Positions 1-11,578 of a stretch of 64,000 nucleotides of DNA are shown in pieces. The notes below the pieces were generated by a model that did not search any database, was not told where the DNA came from, and worked only from the letters and a program-made list of their open reading frames with translations. The position numbers were made by a program, and so were the translations under genes. Numbering within the stretch: the first letter of the stretch is position 1; each line of letters begins with the position of its first letter. Origin of the DNA: Anticarsia gemmatalis (Eukaryota; Arthropoda; Insecta; Lepidoptera; Erebidae); contig NC_134775.1 in the NCBI RefSeq assembly GCF_050436995.1, positions 6,177,124 to 6,241,123 on the forward strand. The letters are read 5' to 3'.

Positions 1-1178
1 CCACACTTTGACAGTTCGATTGAAAGTTATGAAATCCATTCATATAATCCCTACAATAACAGCTTTAGAGAAAACGATGAAATCAGAATTCCCATACATC
101 AGCAAGACATATACGTTCTGCCATCAGCCAGTTCAATTTACATCGAAGGTCAAGCAAAGTTATTCGGCAAAGATGGGAATCCGATCACGAAAACTGTTAC
201 GTTCACTAACAATCCTGTTATGTTTTTGTTTCAAGACATCAGATATGAAATAAATGGTATTGAAATAGACCGTATAAAAAAATCGGGAATAACGTCAACA
301 ATAAAGTCATATATCTCATTGAATGAAGCAGAAAATAAAGTTGCTGATTTATGGGGTTGGAATTTAGGCGGATTTCAAAGTGATGGGCATTTTTGTGCTG
401 TGATACCATTAAATAAATTACTAGGATTTGCAGAGGATTACAATAAAATTGTGATAAACTGCAAACATGAACTTATCTTGAATAGAAGTAACTCTAACCT
501 AAACAGTGTTATTCTTACTGATGATATCGCTCATTTTCAAATAGATATACAAAGAGTTCAGTGGAGGGTACCACATATAAAAGTATCAGATCGAGAACGA
601 CTGACACTTTTAAAACACTTAGAAAAAGATAAATCTATTCAGATGGCTTTCAGGAATTGGGATTTGTATGAGTGTCCATTACTGCCTAAAACGACAAAGC
701 ATTCTTGGTCAGTTAAAACCGCTACACAATTGGAAAAGCCCAGATATGTCATTGTTTGCTTACAAACTAATAGAAAGAACAATAAATTGAAAGATAGTTC
801 ACTATTCGATCATTGTGACGTAACAAACGTGACCCTCTTCTTGAATTCACAATATTATCCCTATGAGCCTCTAAGCTTATAGTTTTCCAAGAATAAATAT
901 TCTATATTATACGAGATGTATGCTAAATTTCGTCAGTCGTATTATAACTGTCCAGTCGACCCTTTGCTTAATCTACAAGATTTTAAAGAAAAGTCACCCC
1001 TGTTTATCTTAGATTGTTCAAGGCAAAACGATAGTCTAAAACAGGTCCAGTAGACGTTCGTTTAGAAATTGAATGTTCAAAACCAATACCAGATAACACC
1101 GCTGCCTACTGTTTAATTATAAATGATCGACTAGTGGAATACAAACCTCTGAGCAACATTGTGCGCAGGCTATCATGA
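1..1178 (+). pseudogene. Double jelly-roll capsid-like ORF (virus-like fossil), 5' end outside window
   Basis: Read in the frame of base 1, the sequence is open from the window edge to 879 and resembles the insect double jelly-roll-like domain proteins, a family related to the major capsid fold of polinton-like and adintovirus-like DNA viruses. I recognise the family from its overall pattern (a YEIHSYNPYNN-like start, a PVMFLFQDIRYEING stretch, then WGWN); no catalytic motif exists to check. It is broken twice. An in-frame TAG lies at 880-882 and the same frame then continues. A one-base loss in an A-run near 1038-1041 moves the end into another frame, which stops with TGA at 1176-1178. That stop overlaps the start of the next ORF as ATGA. 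The protein is a fossil and probably not expressed. Membership of a particular virus family is inference; an insect gene domesticated from such a virus is the alternative. Confidence 0.6.
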
Positions 1179-1224
1179 ATGCCATTGTAGATGTCCAAGG
1201 CTTTAAAACAGAAGCAAATGAATT

Positions 1225-1459
1225 TGTAGAGAATACAGCGACATCTACTGGGACCAGCGCGCAACCAACCACCACGCGTAGTGTGTCTGACGTCACAAGT
1301 CCTAGATCGCGCTATCGAAGTTTGCACTGCAACTGACTATATATACAAGTTCCCGACTACAACAGTCGGGCAGCCTAGGCCCACCAGGCATGATCACCTC
1401 GCCTGGTCGGAGGATCCTCCCTTTGTGTTGGAGGAACATGATCACCCCGTTCCTCCACA
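1225..1459 (+). repeat. Left LTR of TRIM
   Basis: TG...CA repeat matching 2000-2245; a short stretch after the first bases is missing relative to the right copy. Confidence 0.85.
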
Positions 1460-1800
1460 GTGGTGGCCCCGACGTGATTGGAAGCAGCCTTCACAAAGAT
1501 CAGACCAGCAGCAGCAAACTTTCGCACCCTCATCACTCCTCACTCCTACAGCAGCAGTCGTACAACTCCAGCCAGCATCTTCGGCCACACCAGGGCACTC
1601 CACGAACATGTCGCTCACGCACATGACTGGCATACCCTACGGCCTCAGCGGCATCCAACCTGGGCATCATCGTCACGCTACTCTGACGCACCCAGGGCAC
1701 CGCAACGCTTCGTCTCGACTCACCGCAGACAACAAGCACCTCGCCCCGACTCACTGGGGAGACTTCACCGCACACCGCACACCGCATACCGCACCTCTCC

Positions 1801-1920
1801 GACTCACTGGAGTTAGCGGCATACAGTTCCGACTCACTGGGACTTGCGGCATACAGTTCCGACTCACTGGGACTTGCGGCATACAGTTCCGACTCACTGG
1901 GACTAGCGGAATTCGAGTTC
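1801..1920 (+). repeat. 30-bp tandem repeat inside the TRIM
   Basis: Four copies of a 30-bp unit beginning GACTCACTGG and ending CATACAGTTCC start at 1801, 1831, 1861 and 1891; the last is degenerate. Copy number probably varies between insertions of this TRIM. Confidence 0.85.
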
Positions 1921-1999
1921 CAGCTCACTGGAACTCATCAATGGCACTGGAGAGACTGACTGACATGAAGAGAAGATCGACCTACGGTCTGAGGGGGAG

Positions 2000-2245
2000 T
2001 GATGTAGCGGCTCGCTACATACAGCGACATCTACTGGGACCAGCGCGCAACCAACCACCACGCGTAGTGTGTCTGACGTCACAAGTCCTAGATCGCGCTA
2101 TCGAAGTTTGCACTGCAACTGACTATATATACAAGTTCCCGACTACAACAGTCGGGCAGCCTAGGCCCACCAGGCATGATCACCTCGCCTGGTCGGAGGA
2201 TCCTCCCTTTGTGTTGGAGGAACATGATCACCTCGTTCCTCCACA
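2000..2245 (+). repeat. Right LTR of TRIM
   Basis: Starts TGATGTAGCGG directly after a purine tract and ends CCTCCACA before the AATT duplication. It contains a TATATATA promoter-like stretch at about 2123. Confidence 0.85.
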
Positions 2246-2589
2246 AATTTATAATAAAAGAAATTGCAGTATGGTGTGACAGGAAATTACAAGTATTTTT
2301 AATTAAGCCTCCATTTCCCTTTTACGATTTGACGAAACCAGAAAGACGACAGGTTGGTTGGATTGAACGTAACCGCAAAATATACTGGCGTGAAGGATTT
2401 ATTCCATATTCAAATTATCAGTCAATTATTTCGGATATTCTAAAGGATAAGTGTGTCTACACAAAAGGTGTAGAGAAAGTACTATGGCTAATAAGTATTT
2501 TAAAAAACAATAATGTATTCAATTTAGAAGATAAAATGTGTCCTAGTTTGTTAAGCTTATGTAATCATTATAAGGATTCTGAAGATTAG

Positions 2590-3009
2590 TATAGTTGTTT
2601 TTATCATAATGAAATATGTGCATTAAAAAATGTTGTATGTTTAAAAAAATGGTGCTTTGATAATAAACTTTTTATATAAATAAATGTTTTTCTTATTACA
2701 CCAAGTAAACATAGTTTCCTGCCCCCATCCCATATGTGTCATTATTTTGATCAATAAGATGCACAACAGCTTGTGCCATTATGGATAAGCTGTTCATAAA
2801 CTGGTTCCTCTTTATACGCTGTTCATAAACCTCTTAATATGTAGCAGAAGAGATAAACAGTTAAAAGTGAACAAGAATGATCAGATAAATTATTAAATAG
2901 CAATTGTTGAACTAAATACATTAAGAATAAAGTACATAGTAATAAGAGTAAGTTGAATTAAAGTTTTATATTAATATCTATTTTTGAATAATAATAATAA
3001 TTAATGACT
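2590..3009. other. Non-coding stretch
   Basis: AT-rich DNA with AATAAA-like signals at about 2660-2685, presumably the 3' end of the two-ORF cassette. I see no gene, repeat or terminal structure in the rest. Confidence 0.5.
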
Positions 3010-3062
3010 GTTGAAATTGGGTGTTTCTGGATCTGATCTGATCCAGAAACCCCAATTTCAAC
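3010..3062. repeat. Near-perfect 23-bp inverted repeat
   Basis: Arms GTTGAAATTGGG... and ...CCCAATTTCAAC, with one extra base in the left arm, flank a short TGATCT-like loop. It sits exactly at the left boundary of the truncated BEL/Pao pol, so it may be a fold-back formed at the truncation junction. Confidence 0.75.
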
Positions 3063-3500
3063 CTACTCCCGCTATCCGAAGACATAGAAGATTTAGAATA
3101 TCTAACTCCAGGTCACTTTCTCGTCGGTGGACCCTTACTATCATTACCACAAGAAGTAGAAGACTTCAACGAGTATGATTTGAGAAACCGGTGGAGACTC
3201 GTACAGAAAATGAACATACATATATGGAAACGTTGGTCGGAGGAATATCTTAATCAGCTGCAGATAAGAAGTAAGTGGCAGCGAGCTACAGAAAACCTAG
3301 AAAAGGGAAATCTAGTGTTAATAAAAGATGAACACTAACCTCCAGGAAGATGGGCTCTCGGTAGAGTGTTAGACGTTCATGCTGGTACGGACGGGAGAGT
3401 GAGAGTAGTCACGCTAAAAACTCAGAAAGGGCAAATAAAAAGGCCTATATCGAAACTGCCACCTTTACCGCGTAGAGTAGAGTTAGATAATAGTGAGAAA
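3063..3500 (+). pseudogene. BEL/Pao pol C-terminus (DUF5641-type region)
   Basis: A frame starting near 3067 (PLSEDIEDLEYLTPGHFLVGG) matches the region after the integrase of BEL/Pao polyproteins, including the WKRWSEEYL and KGNLVLIKDE segments also seen in BEL-1 and BEL-2 of this window. A TAA at 3337-3339 interrupts it where the family normally reads on into PPGRWALGRV. Reverse transcriptase, RNase H and integrase are absent, so the element is 5'-truncated at the adjacent inverted repeat. Past the stop the frame continues without a break into the envelope gene. Confidence 0.75.
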
Positions 3501-3545
3501 ACAAACAAGGCCGACGATAATAAGCCGAAACAATCTAAAGAAAAC

Positions 3546-5428
3546 CAAGGCAGAAAGCTAAGAGATCCTAGAGGAAAGAACGCAAGTCTCTTATTGTATG
3601 TACTTCTAACTCTGCTAACGCTGACTAAAATAACACAATCTGCGCCCATTACAAGTAACTACAAGGTGACGGCGATACCTACCAGTCATCCCATTTACTT
3701 TGACGAAGCGGGACAGTTGCAGCTTATTCATGACGAATGGACCCTGCTTATTTACTACAACTTGACTTCATACTGGCAAACTACGGATAAGATTCACTTC
3801 TACATCGATCAGCTTGACAGACTTTGCCAAAGTATAGTGCATGGATATAAACCGTGCGAAGCCGTCGTCAGTCACCTACAACATGAACTGAATCACTTGG
3901 CTGAATACAATTCTATGTTACTTTCCCAACATTCCCGGCAAAAAAGAGGATATTTCGATGGAATAGGAAAATTAGCAAGCACCCATTTTGGAGTCCTCGA
4001 TGTAGATTTCGCTGAGAAAGACATAGAAAATATGCAGGCAAACGATAACTATTTACTACAACTTTCAGAAAATCAAACATTAATTGTGGAAGCGGAAAAT
4101 AACATAATAAAAAGAAATACCGAGTTCATGAATAAACAATTTCAAGCAATACAAGGCTACATGAACCAGACTGGCCGCGAAATCACGAAAGTTGAAAACA
4201 GAGCGCAAATGTTATTCATAATTGTTGACATCAATTCTGCGGCGGTAACATCAACGTTGATATTAAATGATTTATATCGTATTCAAGAAATGCTAATGAA
4301 CGCTCTCACCAACATCTATAGAGGACATTTGGATACGCATCTATTGCCAGCATCTCAACTGATTACGCAGCTGCACATCATCTCGAGAAAGTTACCACAA
4401 GGATTATCTTTACCCGTAAAAGATTTACAAAAAGACTTGCGAGACTTATATGAACTGATTCACGTGAGAGCTCGTATTACAAACAATTATTTATTGTTTG
4501 AAGTTCATATTCTATTGCTGAGCGATGACGACTATAAAATATATCGGGTAATTCCAATTCCCTTTCTAAGACAAGGCAGGTTAAAACTTGCACAACCTTC
4601 ATCAAATTTTATCGCCATCAACCTGATAAAGAACTCGTATATCACCATGGAAGAACAGGACATGCGTCACTGTACCTTATACGGAAAGGATCAATTCACA
4701 TGTATTTCGCACAAGCCTGTGTATTATTTACAAGATACAGGAGCCCCATGTGAAGCTCAAGTCTTCAGTCAACAAACGTCCCTAACATGCATAGTCAACG
4801 ATGTAACCTGCAAAGAAACATGGACTAAGTTAAATAAACCGAACATTTGGTTGTTTACGCTGTGTGAAACTCAGCTGATGCGCGTCATATGTCCCGATCA
4901 AGTTACACCGGCGGTCATTAACGAGACTGGAGTAATGACATTGAAACCTAAGTGCATATTGCAGAAAAAAGACGCAATGATTTTTACATACAATCATTTA
5001 GGAAGCAATTTGAATATGCATTCTGATATTGAGGTGCCAACTTTGAACTCTACGATAAATAATATGTTAATCTTGGTTGGAGACATGCTGAGCTGAACAT
5101 CACGGAGTTAGACAAGTCAACATCTATCAATTTCACGAAAATAGAGCAGCAACTTGCCTATCAAAAGGAACGTGAAAATCTACCCGTGACGTCGAATTTA
5201 TCCAATCACGACATATATCATTATGCGGTGAGTTCTTTGCTGTTGGGAGGAATAGCTGTGTTGGGTCTCTACGTGTTTGTAACAAAAATAAAACAGATCG
5301 CAAAACGGGTTACAACACAGTCTACAGTCAAGAACAACGGTGAAGAAGGTATTGAGATGGAAGAAATATACAACGCATCAACATCTGCACCAGGAAAAGG
5401 ATTTAATTTTGACGACATACCTAAATAG
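3546..5428 (+). pseudogene. env: Retroviral Env / baculovirus F-like envelope glycoprotein, one frameshift
   Basis: The frame from 3366 runs from the pol tail into an envelope-like protein. A hydrophobic signal peptide (about 3585-3645, LLLYVLLTLLTLTKI) is followed by a surface region, a furin-type site RQKR at 3936-3947, and directly after it GYFDGIGK...FGVLD, the fusion-peptide pattern of insect errantivirus Env and baculovirus F proteins. The first frame stops at 5094-5096. The remainder, in another frame, carries a membrane segment (about 5223-5288) and a short cytoplasmic tail ending at 5428. Such proteins mediate membrane fusion; here the frameshift removes the anchor. BEL/Pao elements with env are known (semotivirus types). 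Gene family is well supported; function of this copy is unlikely. Confidence 0.75.
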
Positions 5429-5504
5429 GACTTTGTAATAATTTTTATTTTTTTAAATTTATTGATTTGAAATTTAATAATACTTACTTTACTTACTTAT
5501 TTTT

Positions 5505-5785
5505 ACTTTGTGCTGGATGCCCATCCTACTTTTTCCCTTGGGAGCATGTACGGTTCACGTACAAACTTGTATGTGCTGACAAGGCGGCCTACTTATTGAC
5601 TATTATAAATATTAGCATGTGATTTAAGTAAAGTGTGAGTTGACAAACAACAACTGTCGCAATCGTCACGGATTGGCATCCAATTTAAACTCTGTTACTT
5701 TTAACTAAATAAACTTATACTTTCGCCAATACTGTGAGTTTAAGTCAGCTCATTCCAACTACACGAAGAACACACAACAGAAACA
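5505..5785 (+). repeat. Possible 3' LTR of the env-bearing BEL/Pao element
   Basis: This follows the Env stop by about 80 bp. It has a TATAAATA-like box (about 5605), an AATAAA signal (about 5707) and TG/CA-like ends, but no second copy in the window. Without a partner it cannot be proved to be an LTR. Confidence 0.35.
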
Positions 5786-5810
5786 ACACCTGAGTCATAC
5801 AACAGTTGTC

Positions 5811-7580
5811 TAAGAAAATTAAGAATATTACATGTGTCACCTGCCTGCAAGGAAAACAAACTCGCTTACCTCTAAAAAAAGTGAAACCAGCACTACTAAA
5901 GTACTTCAGTTGGTACACTCCGACATCTGCGGTCCGATGGAGACTAGCTCGCTGGGTGGTGCAAGATACTTTATGACCCTAATTGATGACTACTCAAAGA
6001 AAGTTTTTGTTTATTTTCTACACAAGAAATCTGATGCATTTGAGAAATTTAAAGAATTCAAGAGCCAAGTGGAGAAACAACTGGAATGTAGTATAAAGTG
6101 TCTTCGCTCTGACAACGGTCTTGAATATATGAATGCAAATTTCTGTGAGTTCTTAAAAGCTGCCGGAATTGTTCATCAAACCACCACTCCATATACTCCA
6201 GAGCAAAATGGAGTTGCAGAACGCATGAACAGGACATTGGTTGAAAAAGCTAAGTGCTTGTTAATTAACGCCAAATTATCTAAAGGATACTGGGCTGAAT
6301 CTGTACACACTGCTGCTTATCTCATCAATAGATCTCCAATTAAGTCACTGAACTTCAAGACACCAGAAGAAATGTGGTCCGGAAGCAAACCAAATATCAG
6401 TCACTTAAGAATAATTGGGTGTGAAGCAATGATTCATCTTCCAAAAGAAAAAAGAAGAAAGTGAGACCCAAAAGCACAAAAAGCAATATTTATTGGCTAT
6501 TGTGATAATACTAAAGGATTCAGATTTATTATTCCTGGCACCAAAACAGTAATCAAAAGTAGAGATGCAGTTTTTCTTGAAACAACTGTAGAGAGAAATT
6601 ATGTTTCAGAGGTTTTGATACAGGACAGCACAATGTGTCACTCATCATCCGAACCAACTGATGATGACACATTTGAGAGCTCTAATGACACATTACAATC
6701 TGCCAATACTGACTCTGATCAAGATCAAGGTACTGACAGTGACTACTCACCAAACCAAAAGGTTGAAATACCGTCTCACTCCAATATAACACTGAGACCA
6801 AGAAATAGAGAATTATTTTCAAAACAAAAAGATGATGAAGAAAAAGGTTACCTGTGCTGTAGTGAAGATATTCCTGTACCGCTGAACTATAGTGAGGCGA
6901 TCTCATCACCTGATTCCGAAAAATGGAAATGTTCAATAGAAAAGGAACTAGAATCACATAAGCAAAATGGAACTTGGGTATTGGTAGAAAAGCCTAAAGA
7001 TGCGAAGCCAATTGGATGCAAATGGGTTTTTCGAGTTAAAGATGAACCAACAGGCCCTCGTTACAAAGCTCGTCTGTGTGCAAAAGGGTATGCACAAAAA
7101 GAGGGCATTGATTATGATGATACTTTTTCGCCAACAGTCAGGTATGACTCTATTAGAGTTTTATTGTCCATTGTAGCTCAAGAAAAGTTAGAAATAATTC
7201 AATTTGATGTAACTACTGCTTTTCTGTATGCGGAGCTAAAGGAAAACATCCTGATGACAGCACTTGAGGGACTAGACTGCAACCCTAATAAGGTATGTAA
7301 GCTTGTAAAATCATTATATGGGTTAAAACAGGCACCCAGGTGCTGGAACACTAAATTCAGCTCAGCTCTCAATAAGTTTGGTTTTGAAAAAAGCAGTGCA
7401 GATCAGTGTGTTTATATAGGAACAATAAATGGCTTCAAATGTTACCTGTGCCTGTATGTTGATGATGGACTTCTGTTCTGTAAAAGTAAATCTGCAATAA
7501 TGGAAGCAATTAGTGAGTTGCAAAAGAACTTTGAAATAAAAGTATACTCTGTGCCAACTTACTTTGTTGGGGTGCAAATT
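5811..7580 (+). pseudogene. pol: Copia pol, part 1: integrase and reverse transcriptase
   Basis: It begins at the GAG-pre-integrase cysteines (CVTCLQGKQ). A slip in an A-run near 5873 precedes the integrase core: HSDICGPM, then D of LIDDYSKKVF and SDNGLEY, then the E of YTPEQNGVAER. An in-frame TGA at 6462-6464 precedes an acidic linker and the Copia reverse transcriptase (GCKWVFRVK, FSPTVRYDSIR, the YVDDGLLF catalytic box at about 7455-7478). The reading frame is cut at VGVQI by the 7581-16284 transposon. Integrase would insert cDNA and RT would copy it; three lesions make this a pseudogene. Confidence 0.9.
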
Positions 7581-10320
7581 GGACCGCTTTCTGCAAAAAT
7601 GATTCAGTCCACAGAAACCTCATTTGGAGATAATAGAGTTTAAAGTTTAATGCGGTATTTCTCTGGCTATGTGATACTAAATGTTGTATTTTTAATTTTA
7701 CGATATTCTAAGTGTCCTAAACTAATTTAAATGCATGTATTTAGTAAATAAAATTTTATAGTTTAGTAGATATTCAAGAAAACATGTGCGTGAATCATTA
7801 TTACAAAATAAATTTTGTATGGACTTAGCCGTATAAGGCGCAGAAATAAAATTGCAAAAATGTTCCATAGTATGACAAAAATAAAACTCAAAAATGTTTA
7901 TTATTTAGGTTTTATTTAAAAAAATACAAAAGTTACATTACTCCTCCTCTAAATCAAAGTCAGGTTCATCACAATAACCATCTATATCATCTATTATTGC
8001 GTCGTCTCCCTTCAGTTTTTTATAGAAATCAATGCAATCATTTGGTATAAGATGGAATAACAATTTCAAATCGTTTAACTTCTTTTTGTTAATCCGTTTT
8101 CCTGAAGGCCATAATGCTTGCAAATCTTCTTCTACTACAGCCAAAGCAACACCTTTATACTTCTTTTTAATGCTCAATTCTTTGTAGTCTTCATCAAAGG
8201 AAGTTCTCATGAACAAAGAATGTGGACTCTTTTTTGTGATTAAAATTTCTTTTGTCTTTAGCCAGTTTACTTTGCTCTTATCATTAAATATTTTTCTATT
8301 AACTATGTTCTTCTCTAGTTTTTGAGATCCAAAAAAATCACAATTTTCCATTTTATGCACCTGTAAAGGGTTTTTGGTTTTGCATTGTTTCATAATAGAA
8401 ATATAGTCATCCACGGAGTATATCCTTTCATATTGCTTGAGTCGAGTCTCTATTTTTGCGAAATCATTGTCATTCGGAAGGAAAGTGTGTCCTGATTCTA
8501 GGTACCGGAAGCTAATTGTCTCCAGAGTGGGGTGGTTACTTAATAAAGCTTTTAAAATCAAAACGATTTTTATGTTCCTATTTTGACCCCCGCAACAGTC
8601 ACTCCACAAGATCAATTTTTTTACTGTAGGAAGTAGCATGCACTTAATATATTTTCTCAAACATGAACCCACTTCTTGGGCCCCTCGACCAGCCTCGCTT
8701 TCAGCCCAAACAAAACAGTGTCCAACATCGTTGGAAGCCGAGTGTATACCACAGTTATACACCCATAACTGCCGTTTGTAGAAAACGATATTGGTCGGTA
8801 TTCTAGGTAACGGCAACGTTTTCTCCAAATCGTAAGTCAGACATTCAGTTTCTACACAAGTTTTAGCCTGTTCAAAATCTTCGTTCATCTTCTTCCTTAA
8901 ATCTTCGGCAATTTTATGGTGTTCTTCTTTTTGTCTTTGGGCACTTGCTCTTTCAGTTGAGGTAGTAGAATTTTTCAATGCCATTTTATAAAGATCACAT
9001 TTGTTACAAGCGTCTTTTTTAAGGCTCTTGCACCTCAAATTGAATTTTTGTACGAAAACTTGTCTAACAGTATTGAAGGACGGACATTTTTCATCTTTTC
9101 CAAATATTTTTTCAAATTCTGTTTTGAACAATTCGTAAATTTTTGGTACCGTCATTCCTGGCTGCAGATATAAAACATCGCAGTTCTTTTCTCTACGATA
9201 ATGTGACTCGTATTTTGGCAACCTTTTGATAACATCTATAATAAGCTCAATATGTCTTTCTGGCGTTTTATTCCATCCTCCTGCTTTCTCTCCTCTTCTA
9301 TCTTTAATTTCATCTTCATTGCGTTTTTTCCGAAGAGTGACAGTAACTCTTTGAGGTGATATTTGCAGCGTTCCACAAAACATATCTCGACAAACAGGGA
9401 TGCTGTTAAGGGTGTACTTTCGAATAAATTCTCGAGGTTTCCTCTTCGACGGTGAACATAATGTAACGTAACTTCGTTTCTTTTGGCTTTCTGTAATGTT
9501 AGATGCTATGTATAAAAGTTGAGATTCGTATGATCTAAGATGTACGAATTTATGAAATTCCCGTTCCCTATCTTCTTTTGAAATTAAATTAGCACAATCC
9601 TTTTTGCATGAACATTTAAAATCTATGAATTTTTTAGATGGAACTTCCTTCTTTTTAGTTTGGTAAGGTAAATTTTTGTATTTCCTTTCTTTAGTTTCCT
9701 GACGATTGTATTTTTGTTTCAGTTTTCTTCCTCTTTTTTTACGACCTTCATATATTTTGTCTTCTGGCACATTCTCTAAAATGCATTCTATATCGTTAGC
9801 ATTTTCTTGTCCGTCATTAATTTGTTTTTCCTCTTCTTTATTTCCTTCGGTGTTCTTTTCTGTTATATTTTCTATTTCTTCAATAACATCTTTGATTCCA
9901 TCATCAACATTAAGTCTCTCCGTTGATCTTACTTTTTCAGTTGCCTTATTCGAAGAATGGAATAATACCTCTGAAGTTATGATCCTTACTTCATCACAAT
10001 CAGTGTCACTTTCTGAATATGTGCAATTTTGTGCTACAAAATCTGGATCTTTTACGCTGCCATCACTGTTATATATTAGTATATCACGATCTTCTAATAT
10101 CGGTGATGGTTCTTCAACTATGTTTTCCAATGCAATGTGCGTATCATGTGGAGTCAAAGGTGAATATGATGGCGGAGGAATTGACAAATTCGAAAGGAGC
10201 GTTGGACTAGTAACGTCATCATTATCTGAAAGATTTATAATAAAATTAAGATGTTGATTATTGCATTTTAAAAAATAATAATAATAATGATTGTATTAAA
10301 ACTTTCGTGAGACATACTAA

Positions 10321-10496
10321 ATTAATTATTATGTTTGCGGCTTACTCACGTAACTGTTTGACGAGGAACTCGACTAGTTTCAAGCCATGCTAGAGGCTCA
10401 TATTCATGAGCAGCAATCCGCGACCGCGCCGTGGCGACGGCGCGGTAGTCAGTAGCGACGCGATAGTCGCAGTAAGCCGCAAACATAATAATTAAT
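10321..10496. mobile_element. 176-bp MITE in transposase intron 3
   Basis: Perfect 25-bp inverted repeats at 10321-10345 and 10472-10496 (ATTAATTATTATGTTTGCGG...) enclose a GC-rich core containing GCGCCGTGGCGACGGCGCGG. It lies between exons 3 and 4 and leaves both splice sites intact. Confidence 0.85.
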
Positions 10497-11257
10497 AATA
10501 ATGATTACTTTACCTTCAGATATTGGGTTTTGAAAATCTTCACCAGAAGCAATTTGAGTAACATAGGTTGGCAATTTGTTAACTTCGGTTTCTTCATTAT
10601 TACTCTTTAAAATAATAGGAGTTTCCCGATCTTTCAAGTTGCGTACTTCTTGCATGCAATCTGGCTGTAAACAAGAGCCTAATTCCTCGTCATCACTTGC
10701 TTCGACAAATGTTTCTTGTCGACCTTCAGAATTGTCATTGCACTGAACTACTGTGCATTTTGACCCCGAAATAAAGATGACATCTTTAGGCTTAAAAGGG
10801 CTTACTGTTTCCTCATCATTACTGTCGCTTGCCTCCACATATATTTTCTTTTCATTCAAATCTATAGTTCGAAAAGGATATTGTTTATAGAAGTTTGGAG
10901 AACTGTCTTTAATACTACCGATTCCCTGAAGTGGATTTCCAGGGCAGGGTTCAACATAAGGGTCTTCAAGCAGTTCGTTTGACAAAATATTAAACAATTT
11001 TTCCGTTTCTGGAGACATTTCTCTGATTGGAGATGACGTACAAGATTGTTGATTTTCATCATCTGAAATAAAAACGAGTCGTTGAGTATATATTATACTA
11101 TATATAGAGGTTTCACTCATCACAACTCAAAAATTATTCCACGGGAATCAATTTCATTTTAACTCATTTCCAAATCCCATAAGTACTTTTTTGCGTGAAA
11201 GAGTAAAAAACATCACAGTTTCACAGGATTACTAGGAAGTAGGATCCCTGATCCTTA

Positions 11258-11506
11258 AGGTAAGATTCAGACCAAACGGCTCGGACCGAACGGCATCGGA
11301 CGGCATTTTACAATACGGTAAAGAACATTGAAATGTATCAACAGTAATGACAGTTCATATTTGCATGCACCGCGAAGTGTCACCGGCAGCCGACCGGCCG
11401 TCGCGGCAGCCGATCGGCCGTCGCGGCAGCCGTACGGCTGCCGCGGTAGCCGTACGGCTCCGATCCGATGCCGTCCGGTCCGAGCCGTTTGGTCTGAATC
11501 GTACCT
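11258..11506. mobile_element. 249-bp MITE in transposase intron 2, TA duplication
   Basis: Inverted ends of about 45 bp (AGGTAAGATTCAGACCAAAC... versus AGGTACGATTCAGACCAAAC...) with two mismatches are flanked by TA at 11256-11257 and 11507-11508. The TA target suggests a Tc1/mariner-type mobiliser. The core carries repeated GCAGCCG(T)ACGGC units. Confidence 0.85.
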
Positions 11507-11578
11507 TAGGCTTCACGTTCTACCTATAATATCAGGCTACTTGCAATAAAGGGTCTCGTGAGAAAGCGCGATAAAACA

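Larger units (their letters stand above)
1225..2245 (+). mobile_element. TRIM-type non-autonomous LTR retrotransposon
   Basis: Two direct terminal repeats flank an internal region of about 540 bp with no retroviral gene. Left LTR 1225-1459 and right LTR 2000-2245 both begin TG and end CCTCCACA. The left copy lacks about 11 bp near its start and otherwise differs at very few sites, so the insertion is young. After the left LTR comes a primer-binding-like GTGGTGGCCCCGACG (about 1460), and a purine tract GAGGGGGAG directly precedes the right LTR. The target duplication is AATT (1221-1224 and 2246-2249). The orientation is plus, judged from the binding-site and purine-tract order. Open frames inside are chance products of GC-rich repeats. 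Confidence 0.85.
1175..2589 (+). pseudogene. Second ORF of the virus-like cassette, split by a TRIM
   Basis: ATG at 1175 overlaps the stop of the capsid-like ORF (ATGA), so the two ORFs look like a compact viral gene pair. Seventeen codons are read to 1224; then a TRIM (1225-2245) and one copy of its AATT duplication intervene, and the same frame resumes at 2250 and stops with TAG at 2587-2589. Without the insertion the protein would be about 129 residues. It has a WIERN motif and a C-terminal part of the form KGxEKxxWL...NLEDxxCPSL, a pattern I associate with an uncharacterised ORF found beside double jelly-roll genes in insects. Function unknown. AATAAA signals follow at about 2660-2685. 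The insertion is the only clear lesion in this ORF. Confidence 0.6.

Noticed and set aside
1801..1920. CRISPR-like array
   Set aside because: Contiguous 30-bp tandem units without spacers, inside a retrotransposon of a eukaryote.
1281..2279. 332-residue open frame across the TRIM
   Set aside because: It crosses both LTRs and the 30-bp tandem repeat; composition and repeats explain it.
9706..10257. Ser/Phe-rich open frame opposite the transposase
   Set aside because: Antisense shadow of the acidic, Lys/Glu-rich transposase exon 4.
10449..10513. C-terminal extension of transposase exon 3 into the MITE
   Set aside because: The donor GTAAAG at 10513 and the phase match to exon 4 show this is intron plus MITE.
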